Below are positions 1 to 5,537 of a stretch of 9,686 nucleotides of DNA, one piece after another. The translations under genes and the position numbers were made by a program. The DNA is from DASUZB01 sp036377075 (GTDB taxonomy: Bacteria; Actinomycetota; CALGFH01), in assembly GCA_036377075.1 (NCBI GenBank), contig DASUZB010000139.1, positions 1 through 9,686 of the forward strand, in the 5' to 3' direction. The notes beneath the pieces were generated by a model, which saw only the letters and a program-made list of their open reading frames with translations, made no database searches and was not told the DNA's origin. Every line of letters starts with the position of its first letter. Positions within the stretch are counted from its first letter, which is position 1.

Positions 1-860
1 CTGGCGGCGCCGAGCACCACCGAGCCCACCATGCCCGCGATCGTGATCGTGCCGGCGACCGCGCCCGCGCCGGCCTCGTCGATGCCCCGCGGCTTCAGCA
101 TCTCCTCCAGCCAGGTGGTCGTCCCCAGGTACAGCCCGAACCCGAGGAACAGGGCGGCGGACAGCTTCCACTGGGTCGCCGAGCGCATGACGCGGGCGAG
201 GGCGCGCCGCACGCTCAGCTCCTCGGGCGAGACCAGGCGGTCGGGCACCGGCCGCGGCGCCAGCCGCCAGAAGACCAGGAGGGCCACCAGGGAGGCGGCG
301 GCGTACGCCACCTGCGAGCCGCGCACCCCCAGGGCGGTCGCCAGGCCCGGCGTCACCACCAGCCCCAGGGTGATGCCGAGGAAGATCGCCATCGTGCCCA
401 GGCCCGTGGCGGTGGCCGCCTCCTCCTCGGGGAAGTGCCGGTTCACCAGGTCGGCGACGGCGTTGATCAGGAACGGCTGGGGCAGCAGCAGGCCGACGGT
501 CAGCAGCAGCAGCGCCGGCAGGCCGCCGGCCAGCGGGCGCAGGAAGGCGAACAGCGAGGTGGCGAGGCCCGCCCACAGCAGCGGCGTGCGGTAGCCGTAG
601 CGGTCGGCGACCACGCCGCCGGGGATGGACAGCGCCGCCGAGCACAGCGGCCCGACCGAGATCAGCAGCCCGATGGACACGTCGGTGGTGTGGAACGCCG
701 CCGCGGCCCGCCCGGTGACGGTCGCGAACGAGATCCACAGCACGTGGCTCGCCGCCACCAACGCCACGTAGGCCCCCAGCACCGCCCACGACCCAGGCCG
801 CCGTTCCCGCATCGCCACAGCCAACCAGAGCGAGCGCCCCAACACCAACCGGACCCACAT
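1..860 (-). CDS. Major facilitator superfamily transporter, N-terminal part (cut by window edge)
   Basis: The minus strand encodes 286 residues before running off the window at base 1, so the C-terminal third is missing. Hydrophobic helices alternate with short loops, and the loop between helices 2 and 3 carries the MFS signature as GGVVADRYGYR (residues 81-91). About eight of the expected twelve helices are present. The family moves small solutes across the inner membrane by alternating access, driven by ion gradients; the substrate cannot be told from the sequence. I chose the ATG at 860 because GCGGAGA lies about 10 bases upstream. An ATG at 812 (residue 17) starts closer to the first helix but has no clear ribosome binding site. 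The gene is divergent from the fusion gene at 924, with 63 bp between them. The MFS assignment is firm; the exact start is moderately supported. Confidence 0.88.
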   Translation of the reverse strand, partial: MWVRLVLGRSLWLAVAMRERRPGSWAVLGAYVALVAASHVLWISFATVTGRAAAAFHTTDVSIGLLISVGPLCSAALSIPGGVVADRYGYRTPLLWAGLATSLFAFLRPLAGGLPALLLLTVGLLLPQPFLINAVADLVNRHFPEEEAATATGLGTMAIFLGITLGLVVTPGLATALGVRGSQVAYAAASLVALLVFWRLAPRPVPDRLVSPEELSVRRALARVMRSATQWKLSAALFLGFGLYLGTTTWLEEMLKPRGIDEAGAGAVAGTITIAGMVGSVVLGAA

Positions 861-909
861 CTCCACAGAATCTCCGCTGCTTGCATGCCGATCGGCGACC
901 TTGCCCGCC

Positions 910-915
910 TATCGT
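910..915 (+). promoter_or_regulatory. Putative -10 box (TATCGT) for leaderless start at 924
   Basis: TATCGT fits the actinobacterial TANNNT -10 consensus and ends 8 bases before the ATG at 924, where no Shine-Dalgarno sequence is present. This spacing would put the transcript start at or next to the start codon. No good -35 box is seen; TTGCAT at 881-886 is too far away. Confidence 0.4.
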
Positions 916-923
916 CCCCTGGC

Positions 924-2195
924 ATGAAGACCGTGCTGGTCGTCGAGGACGAGGCGCCGATCGCGGCGGCGGTCGCCGCCAGGCTGCGCAGCGAGGGCTT
1001 CCGCGTCGAGGTCGCCAACGTCTCCCACGAGCTCCGCACGCCGATCAGCGCCCTGCAGGCGGAGCTGGAGAACCTGGTCGACGGCATCGAGCCGGCGGAC
1101 CCGGAGACGCTGCGCACGATGCTCAGGCAGGCCGAGCGCCTCGGCCGGCTGGTCGCGCAGCTGCTCGACCTGTCGCGCCTGGAGTCGGGCGCGGTGCCGC
1201 TGCAGCGCCGCGTTTTCCAGGTCGGCCCGCTGCTCGAGGACGCCGCCGCCGAGGCGCGCCTGGCGGCGCCCGGCATCACCGTGGCGGTGCGGGCCGAGCC
1301 CGGCCTCGCCGTCGACGGCGACCCCGAGCGCGTCCACCAGGTGCTCGCCAACCTGGTGTCCAACGCGACCCGCTACTCGCCCGCCGGCGGCACGGTCGAG
1401 CTCGGCGCCCGCAGGCCCCTCGGGGCGCTGGAGGCCATGGTGGTGCTCGGCGGCCTCTGCGCCCTGTTCGCCAGCTTCGCCGCCGCCCAGGTCGTCGCCC
1501 TCTCCGGAGGCGCGAGGCACGTGCTCGACACCGCCGGGCTCACCTACGCCCAGTACGCCCGCTCGGGCTTCTTCCAGCTGCTCGCGGTGGCGGTGATCAC
1601 CCTCGGCGTCCTGCTCGCCCTGCGGGCGGTCACCGAGCTGGCCACGCCGCGGCGGCGGCTCGCCTTCACCGTCCTCGCCGAGCTGGCCGTCGCCCTTACC
1701 CTGGTGATCGTGGTGGTCGCCATCCGGCGCCTGAACCTCTACGAGGACGCCTACGGGCTGACCATGCTGCGGCTCTACAGCGAGCTGTTCAGCTACTGGA
1801 TCGGCGTGGTGTTCCTGCTGCTCGGCGCGAGCGTCGCCGGGCTCGGGCGGGCGCGGGCCTGGCTGCTCGGCGCCGCCGCGGGGGCCGGCCTCGTCCTGCT
1901 GCTCGCGCTGAACCTGGCCAACCCCGAGGCGGTCGTCGCCCGCGACCTCCTCGCCACCACCCACGAGCGGCAACGGCCGGACACCGACACCGGCTACCTG
2001 GTCGCGGACCTCGGCGACGACGCGGCGCCGGCGATCGTGGCCGGCACCGCCGGCCTGGACCCGGAGCTCCGGGCCGAGCTGCTCGCCCCGCTCTGCCGGC
2101 GGCACCTCGGGCCGCCCAGGCACCGCGGCTGGGCGGCCTGGAACCTGGGCGCCGCGCACGCCCGCGAGGCCCTTGCCGGGCCGTGCGGGACGTAG
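924..2195 (+). CDS. Chimeric protein: truncated response regulator + truncated histidine kinase + DUF4153/DUF4173-type membrane domain
   Basis: One open frame of 423 residues joins pieces of three protein types. Residues 1-31 are the first beta strand and helix of an OmpR-type receiver (VVEDEAP, acidic pair E8-D9), but the phosphoacceptor Asp near 52 is absent. Residues 32-163 are the cytoplasmic part of a histidine kinase: H-box SHELRTP with H35, the dimerisation helices, then the N-box NLVSNATRYSPAGG with N143 and N147. The G1 and G2 ATP-lid boxes are gone. Residues 165-423 are a hydrophobic domain with about five helices (around 171-192, 212-235, 243-265, 283-303, 308-330) and the pattern LTYAQYARSGFFQLLAV known from DUF4153/DUF4173 proteins, followed by a soluble tail. 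With no phosphoacceptor Asp and no complete ATP site it should be inactive in phosphotransfer; the membrane domain may still work. It could be a real fusion, a decaying remnant, or an assembly artefact. Confidence 0.8.
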   Translation: MKTVLVVEDEAPIAAAVAARLRSEGFRVEVANVSHELRTPISALQAELENLVDGIEPADPETLRTMLRQAERLGRLVAQLLDLSRLESGAVPLQRRVFQVGPLLEDAAAEARLAAPGITVAVRAEPGLAVDGDPERVHQVLANLVSNATRYSPAGGTVELGARRPLGALEAMVVLGGLCALFASFAAAQVVALSGGARHVLDTAGLTYAQYARSGFFQLLAVAVITLGVLLALRAVTELATPRRRLAFTVLAELAVALTLVIVVVAIRRLNLYEDAYGLTMLRLYSELFSYWIGVVFLLLGASVAGLGRARAWLLGAAAGAGLVLLLALNLANPEAVVARDLLATTHERQRPDTDTGYLVADLGDDAAPAIVAGTAGLDPELRAELLAPLCRRHLGPPRHRGWAAWNLGAAHAREALAGPCGT

Positions 2196-2218
2196 CGGGT
2201 GAGGTGGCAAGAAAACCT

Positions 2219-2266
2219 TGACCGGGCCCCGGAGGGACGGGAAACAGGGACCCCGGGACCCGGTCA
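2219..2266 (+). terminator. Terminator-like hairpin after the fusion gene
   Basis: TGACCGGGCCCCGG (2219-2232) pairs with 2253-2266 at 13 of 14 positions around a 20-base loop. It begins 23 bases after the stop codon at 2193-2195. No T-run follows, so this would be a T-less hairpin terminator or 3'-end stabiliser. Confidence 0.5.
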
Positions 2267-2639
2267 GGGGCGCGGCGCCGCGACCTACTCCCAACGGGCC
2301 CGGCCGCACCTCCCCCGAGAATGCAGCCTTCGAGTTGAGAGACCCCCCGGAGGTCGCGACGCCGCTGCTACTGCTCCAGGCGCCACAGCGGACCGGTTGG
2401 ATACGGCCTCCCCAGCAGTATTACTGAGGCTGCAGGCCTGGTCACTCAGCGTAGCAGATCAACACGCAACGTGGCTCCTACTCGGCATGAGCAAGCGCTT
2501 TCGATACTTTTGTCCGATTCAGCAGAGCATGCACCGGCCCGTGGACCCTGGGTTCTACGACTGAAATGCGCGCTACTAGGTAGAACAGCCTATTCAGCAC
2601 GTTCCCAGCAAGCCGGTAGTGTCCCGTCGGGGACAACAG

Positions 2640-2645
2640 TAAAGT
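2640..2645 (+). promoter_or_regulatory. Possible -10 box (TAAAGT) of the BldC-like gene
   Basis: TAAAGT fits TANNNT and would start a transcript near 2652 with a leader of about 30 bases. The -35 region is poor, and the GTCCC/GGGAC inverted repeat (2621-2634) lies in the spacer, where an activator or repressor could bind. Weak support. Confidence 0.25.
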
Positions 2646-2657
2646 CCTGTTTGGGAC

Positions 2658-2670
2658 CTTCACTGTGAAG
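2658..2670. promoter_or_regulatory. Palindrome CTTCAC-T-GTGAAG next to the ribosome binding site
   Basis: A perfect 6+6 base palindrome with a one-base centre lies just upstream of the BldC-like gene. Its right arm overlaps the Shine-Dalgarno AAGGGG (2668-2673). It could be an operator, or in RNA a small stem (CTTC/GAAG) that partly hides the ribosome binding site. Confidence 0.35.
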
Positions 2671-2682
2671 GGGTGTCACGAC

Positions 2683-2901
2683 ATGAGCCGGACGAGCAGG
2701 CCGACGTACCTGCGCACCTCAGAGGTCGCAGGGTTGCTGCACGTCTCCCCCAAGACGGTGTCCCGCTGGGCGCAGGAGGGCAAGCTCCCGTTCCTGCGCA
2801 CCCTCGGCGGTCACCGCCGCTACCCGGACAACGAGATCAGGGCGCTCGCCGACGAGCTGCGCATGTGGCCCGTTCAGGAGCCGCACGCCGAGTCGCAGTA
2901 G
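2683..2901 (+). CDS. BldC-like MerR-type helix-turn-helix regulator
   Basis: A 72-residue protein consisting almost only of a winged helix-turn-helix: LRTSEVAGLLHVSPKTVSRW (residues 10-29), then the wing EGKLPFLRTLGGHRRY (32-47). The segment KTVSRWA...GKL...RTLGGHRRY is typical of BldC and its relatives, DNA-binding proteins of about 70 residues in Actinomycetota. BldC controls development in Streptomyces by binding direct repeats cooperatively; unlike classic MerR proteins it has no effector domain, and none is present here. The ATG at 2683 is preceded by AAGGGG with a 9-base spacer, so I prefer it over the in-frame GTG at 2665. The gene has its own long, lower-GC upstream region and converges on the anti-sigma kinase gene. 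The family is secure; the target genes are unknown, so I give no symbol. Confidence 0.9.
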   Translation: MSRTSRPTYLRTSEVAGLLHVSPKTVSRWAQEGKLPFLRTLGGHRRYPDNEIRALADELRMWPVQEPHAESQ

Positions 2902-2978
2902 CCCAGGTCCGCCAACGAGCAAGAGGGGTCGCCGCCGGACCGTGAGGGCGGCGGCCACGGGCCGCGTGGACCGTACGT

Positions 2979-3038
2979 CCGGGACGTGGGGGCCGGCGCG
3001 CCGGACGTCCCCTCGGCGCACCGGCCCGCACGTCCCGG
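2979..3038. terminator. Bidirectional terminator-like inverted repeats between convergent genes
   Basis: CCGGGACGTG (2979-2988) and CACGTCCCGG (3029-3038) are perfect 10-base inverted copies. In between, GGGACGT (2981-2987) can instead pair with ACGTCCC (3005-3011) around the palindrome CCGGCGCGCCGG (2993-3004). The structure fills the gap between two converging genes and can fold on either strand. Confidence 0.6.
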
Positions 3039-3042
3039 GTCG

Positions 3043-3489
3043 TTACATCCCCGGCGTGTCGATGTGCTTCTCGAGCACGATGCGCGTGCCGGACAGGCCC
3101 GAGTCGACCACCACCCGGTCCATCAGCACGTGCATGATGTAGAGGCCGCGGCCGCGGTTCTGCGACGGGTGGACGCGGCGCGACATGGCCGCGCCGGAGC
3201 CGTCGAACCCGGGCCCGCGGTCGAGGACCGAGAAGGTGAACACGCGGTCCTGCAGGGACCAGCGCACCACCATGGCCGAGTCGTGCTTGCCCCAGGAGCC
3301 GTGGACCACCGCGTTGGTGACCGCCTCGCCGGTGGCGAGCAGGATGCCGTCGACGACGTCCTCGGGGACCTCCCAGCGCCGCAGGTCCCTGGCCAGCAGC
3401 GCCCGGACCGTCGGCACCGACTCGCTCCTGCACGGCAGGAGCAAGTGCGCGGTCGGGCGCTTCTCGTTCGTCGACGTCGGTTCCTGCAA
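3043..3489 (-). CDS. RsbW/SpoIIAB-like anti-sigma regulatory factor (GHKL serine kinase)
   Basis: A 148-residue stand-alone HATPase domain of the anti-sigma type. The N-box EAVTNAVVHG (55-64) carries the likely base E55 and Mg-binding N59. The G1 box is DRGPGF (90-95) and the G2 box is GRGLYIM around 113-119. Proteins of this type bind a sigma factor and phosphorylate an anti-anti-sigma partner on Ser or Thr. Neither a sigma factor nor a STAS partner lies in the window, so this is one of the orphan copies common in Actinomycetota. Start: a GTG at 3549 would add 20 residues but has no ribosome binding site and lies 5 bases after the upstream stop. The TTG at 3489 has GGGGGAGG directly upstream and gives the usual family length, so I prefer it. 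The gene follows the PD-(D/E)XK gene on the same strand and may be co-transcribed with it. Confidence 0.85.
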   Translation of the reverse strand: MQEPTSTNEKRPTAHLLLPCRSESVPTVRALLARDLRRWEVPEDVVDGILLATGEAVTNAVVHGSWGKHDSAMVVRWSLQDRVFTFSVLDRGPGFDGSGAAMSRRVHPSQNRGRGLYIMHVLMDRVVVDSGLSGTRIVLEKHIDTPGM

Positions 3490-3493
3490 CTCG

Positions 3494-3501
3494 CCTCCCC
3501 C
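3494..3501 (-). promoter_or_regulatory. Strong Shine-Dalgarno (GGGGGAGG) that decides the TTG start
   Basis: On the minus strand GGGGGAGG stands 4 bases before the TTG at 3489-3487. It is the best ribosome binding site around this gene and argues against the longer GTG start at 3549. Confidence 0.55.
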
Positions 3502-3554
3502 TACGGCTCGGCCAGCGTCCGGTGCCAACCCGGTGATACAACGAGTCACGCTGA

Positions 3555-4355
3555 TCAGTCCAACCGGGCGGCGGACGCCGCCACTTCCGCCTGCCCCTCC
3601 GGGCAGAGGGTGAGCAGGTCACAGCCCTTGCACCAGGGGCCGGTGCGGGGCGCGAACTCGGTCTCGTCGCGCAGCGCCCTGGCCGAGGCGAGCACGTCCG
3701 CCATGCGCTCGCCGAGCACCTCGGGCGGGCGCGCCGTGACCACCTGGGCCCCCGCGGCCACGTAGTCGAGCACCAGACGGTCGACCGGCCGCCCCAGGCG
3801 ACGCTCGGCCAGCGAGGCGTACACCGTCAGCGCCAGGTCCTGGTCGGCGGCGGCCTGGCTGGTCGGCCGCTTGGCCGTCTTGTAGTCGACGATCACGACC
3901 GTGTTCCCCTCACCAGGATCGATCCGGTCGAGGCGTCCCTTGAGCACCACGTCGCCGTAGACGGCCTGCAGCGCCGCCTCGGTGGCGTACGGCACGACGG
4001 TCGTGTCGGAGCGGTCGTACCAGCCGCGCAGCACCTCGAGCCCGCGCGCCTTCTCGCGGGCACGCTCCTCCTTGCTGCCGTAGCCCTCACGCACCCAGAA
4101 GCGCCGGAACAGCTCGAGCAGCCCGTCCCGCGAGCGCGCCGAGACCGGCTGGCGGAAGAACTCGCGCAGGGCCGCGTGGATGCTGGTGCCGAACGACTGC
4201 CCCGCGCCGATGCGGGACATGCGCCACAGCCCGTCCACGTGGAGGAAGCGGTACAGGCGCGGGCAGAGCTGGTAGCGGGCCAGCGCCGACGGCGACAGCA
4301 CCGCAGCCCTGCCCGTATCCACGCCAGGCAGGGCCTGCTGCTCGACACCGTCCAT
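3555..4355 (-). CDS. Stand-alone PD-(D/E)XK nuclease, RecB/AddB-like with Fe-S cysteines
   Basis: A 266-residue protein of the RecB-like PD-(D/E)XK family, which cleaves DNA with a divalent metal. The N-terminal S-x-L-x-x-Y-x-x-CP motif (21-32) is followed by GTSIHAALREFF with H60. The catalytic core is GRLDRID (D143) and VIVDYKTAK (D157, K159), then the Q-rich helix QAAADQDLALTVY. Cysteines C31, C242, C245 and C251 form the C...CxxCx5C pattern that in AddB and Cas4-type nucleases holds a 4Fe-4S cluster clamping the domain. There is no helicase domain and no addA or recB neighbour, so this is the short single-domain form widespread in Actinomycetota, usually assigned to DNA repair. The ATG at 4355 lacks a Shine-Dalgarno but has TACCCT 6 bases upstream, which fits leaderless translation. 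The anti-sigma gene follows after a short gap. Confidence 0.9.
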   Translation of the reverse strand: MDGVEQQALPGVDTGRAAVLSPSALARYQLCPRLYRFLHVDGLWRMSRIGAGQSFGTSIHAALREFFRQPVSARSRDGLLELFRRFWVREGYGSKEERAREKARGLEVLRGWYDRSDTTVVPYATEAALQAVYGDVVLKGRLDRIDPGEGNTVVIVDYKTAKRPTSQAAADQDLALTVYASLAERRLGRPVDRLVLDYVAAGAQVVTARPPEVLGERMADVLASARALRDETEFAPRTGPWCKGCDLLTLCPEGQAEVAASAARLD

Positions 4356-4361
4356 GCCCCG

Positions 4362-4367
4362 AGGGTA
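4362..4367 (-). promoter_or_regulatory. Putative -10 box (TACCCT) for leaderless start at 4355
   Basis: TACCCT on the minus strand ends 6 bases before the ATG, the position expected if transcription starts at the A of ATG. No Shine-Dalgarno is present, which agrees with a leaderless mRNA. No convincing -35 box is seen. Confidence 0.45.
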
Positions 4368-4410
4368 CGCCAGATGTCGGACAACCGGGCCAAACCAGGT
4401 GCCTGAGCGG

Positions 4411-4434
4411 ACCGGAAGGCCTGTTCAGGCCGGT
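4411..4434 (-). terminator. Hairpin overlapping the stop codon of the PHP gene
   Basis: GGCCTG-TT-CAGGCC (4418-4431) is a perfect 6-base stem with a two-base loop, flanked by ACCGG and CCGGT ends. The stop codon of the PHP gene (4425-4427) is inside it. A second small inverted repeat, CAGG-TG-CCTG, lies at 4396-4405. No T-run is seen; a T-less terminator is plausible. Confidence 0.35.
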
Positions 4435-5267
4435 CGGCGGGCGGCGCGGGCCAGCAGCGCCTCGACGGTCGCCTCGGGGGTGCGGCAGACGCCCATGCGG
4501 TAGCCGAACAGCGCCCCGTGGCAGTCGGAGGCGCCGGTCGCCTCGAGGCCGAGCTCGGTGGCGAGCGCCCGCCAGCGGGCGCGGTCGGCGGGCGGCTGGT
4601 CGGGGTGGTCGACCTCGAGCCCCGCCATGCCCTCGGCGGCCATCGCCCTGATCACCGGCTCGGGCACGGCCGCCGCGCCGGCGTGCAGCGAGGGGTGGGC
4701 GAGCACCGCGACGCCGCCGGCGCCGCGGATCAGCGTCACCGCCTCGACCGGGGCGACGGCCTGCTTGGGCACGTGGGCGCGGCCGCCGTTGCCGATCCAC
4801 TCGGGCGTGAAGGCGGCGTCGACGCTCTCGACCACGCCCGCCTCGACCAGCGCCATGGCGACGTGCGGGCGGCCGACGGAGCCGGCCCCGGCCAGCTCCT
4901 GCACCCGCTCCCACTCGATCGGCGCGCCGAGCGCGCGCAGGCGTTCCACCATGCGCCGGGCGCGGCCGACCCGCCCCTCGCGGATCCAGGCGCGCTTGGC
5001 CGCGAACGCCGGCTCGGCCGGGTCGAACCCGTAGCCGAGCACGTGCACCGGCGCGCCCTCGTGCTCGGCGGAGAGCTCGCAGCCGGTGAGGACCTCCAGG
5101 TCGTGCGCGCGCCCGGCGGCCCGGGCGCGCTCGACGCCGGCGGTGGTGTCGTGGTCGGTGAGCGCGATCCCCGCCAGGTCGCGCTCGGCCGCGAGCGCCA
5201 CCACCTCCTCGGGCTCCAGGGTCCCGTCGGAGAAGGTGGAGTGGGTGTGGAGGTCGTAGCCGGCCAT
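4425..5267 (-). CDS. PHP-domain phosphoesterase (YciV/RNase AM-like)
   Basis: A 280-residue protein of the polymerase and histidinol phosphatase superfamily. It has a full set of metal-binding residues: H7 and H9 in DLHTHST, D14, H39 in LTDHDT, E64 in TGCELSA, H75, H191 in LAHPS, and D248/H250 in SDCHG. This order, with an inserted helical subdomain in the middle (about 80-180), matches the stand-alone YciV/TrpH group. Characterised members remove 3' phosphates from nucleoside 3',5'-bisphosphates or trim RNA 5' ends with three metal ions; which substrate applies here cannot be decided from sequence. I start at the ATG encoding MAGYDLHTH, because metal motif 1 must lie at the N-terminus and TAATGT stands 7 bases upstream. 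A longer frame back to 5324 adds 19 residues without homology. Cytoplasmic; single gene, divergent from the small protein gene at 5382. Confidence 0.9.
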   Translation of the reverse strand: MAGYDLHTHSTFSDGTLEPEEVVALAAERDLAGIALTDHDTTAGVERARAAGRAHDLEVLTGCELSAEHEGAPVHVLGYGFDPAEPAFAAKRAWIREGRVGRARRMVERLRALGAPIEWERVQELAGAGSVGRPHVAMALVEAGVVESVDAAFTPEWIGNGGRAHVPKQAVAPVEAVTLIRGAGGVAVLAHPSLHAGAAAVPEPVIRAMAAEGMAGLEVDHPDQPPADRARWRALATELGLEATGASDCHGALFGYRMGVCRTPEATVEALLARAARRPA

Positions 5268-5274
5268 GGCGGTG

Positions 5275-5280
5275 ACATTA
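5275..5280 (-). promoter_or_regulatory. Putative -10 box (TAATGT) for leaderless start at 5267
   Basis: TAATGT on the minus strand ends 7 bases before the ATG of the PHP gene, and no Shine-Dalgarno is present. It fits the actinobacterial -10 consensus and a transcript starting at the start codon. The -35 region is not convincing. Confidence 0.45.
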
Positions 5281-5381
5281 CAAGAGAACGAAACCATAAC
5301 GACGATCCAGACCTGCCACGGCAACTCCGATAGACCTGGGAGACTCGTTCGCGAACATCCCGGCTGAGGAGGCTTCCCGTC

Positions 5382-5537
5382 GTGTCGCTGACCATGCTCG
5401 CCCTGGTGGCGCTGTTCCCCGTCGGCCTGCTCGGGCTGCTGCTGCTCACCTCCGGCCTGGAAGGGCGCGTCGTCAGGCCCGGCTCGGACTTGGTGGAGGC
5501 CGCCCTCACCGGGATGGACGACGCCGACCAGGAGTAG
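5382..5537 (+). CDS. Small single-pass membrane protein, 51 residues, unknown function
   Basis: The frame begins with GTG at 5382, nine bases after a strong AGGAGG (5367-5372), and encodes 51 residues. Residues 3-24 are one hydrophobic helix (LTMLALVALFPVGLLGLLLL), followed by a soluble tail that ends acidic (MDDADQE). The good ribosome binding site and the clear helix-plus-tail design support a real gene. I do not recognise a named family; short membrane proteins of this shape are common in Actinomycetota and mostly uncharacterised. Its last 32 bases overlap the end of the glycosyltransferase gene on the opposite strand (5506-5537), and it is divergent from the PHP gene, so it is transcribed alone. 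No promoter box is evident in the 114 bp before it. Confidence 0.65.
   Translation: MSLTMLALVALFPVGLLGLLLLTSGLEGRVVRPGSDLVEAALTGMDDADQE

Larger units (their letters stand above)
2196..2682. other. Non-coding stretch of ~490 bp with hairpins and a GC dip
   Basis: No convincing gene lies here: the frames that stay open have no recognisable domain, no good ribosome binding site and odd composition. The first part carries a strong inverted repeat after the fusion gene and a 12-base GC palindrome (2271-2282). From about 2400 to 2660 the GC content falls to roughly 50-60% (31 of 60 bases at 2461-2520). This part holds short inverted repeats: CAGTA/TACTG (2416-2426), GTTCTAC/GTAGAAC (2552-2558 with 2580-2586), GTCCC/GGGAC (2621-2634) and GTCC/GGAC (2644-2657). 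It is most likely the regulatory region of the BldC-like gene, or holds an unrecognised small RNA. Confidence 0.5.

Noticed and set aside
435..923. In-frame upstream extension of the fusion gene by 163 residues
   Set aside because: It is antisense to the MFS gene, rich in Gln/Arg/Pro of the shadow-frame type, and the receiver start MKTVLVVEDE at 924 is a canonical N-terminus with a -10 box just before it.
2199..2564. 121-residue plus-strand frame in the long non-coding stretch
   Set aside because: No domain, no ribosome binding site, and the frame runs through a strong hairpin; composition looks like random translation of non-coding DNA.
2400..2660. Possible tRNA or other known structured RNA in the GC dip
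   Set aside because: I looked for a T-loop GTTCRANNC, a matching acceptor stem and an anticodon arm and found no consistent cloverleaf.
2478..2663. 61-residue minus-strand frame in the low-GC region
   Set aside because: No ribosome binding site or recognisable motif. It crosses several inverted repeats, and stop codons are simply rarer here than expected for a short stretch.
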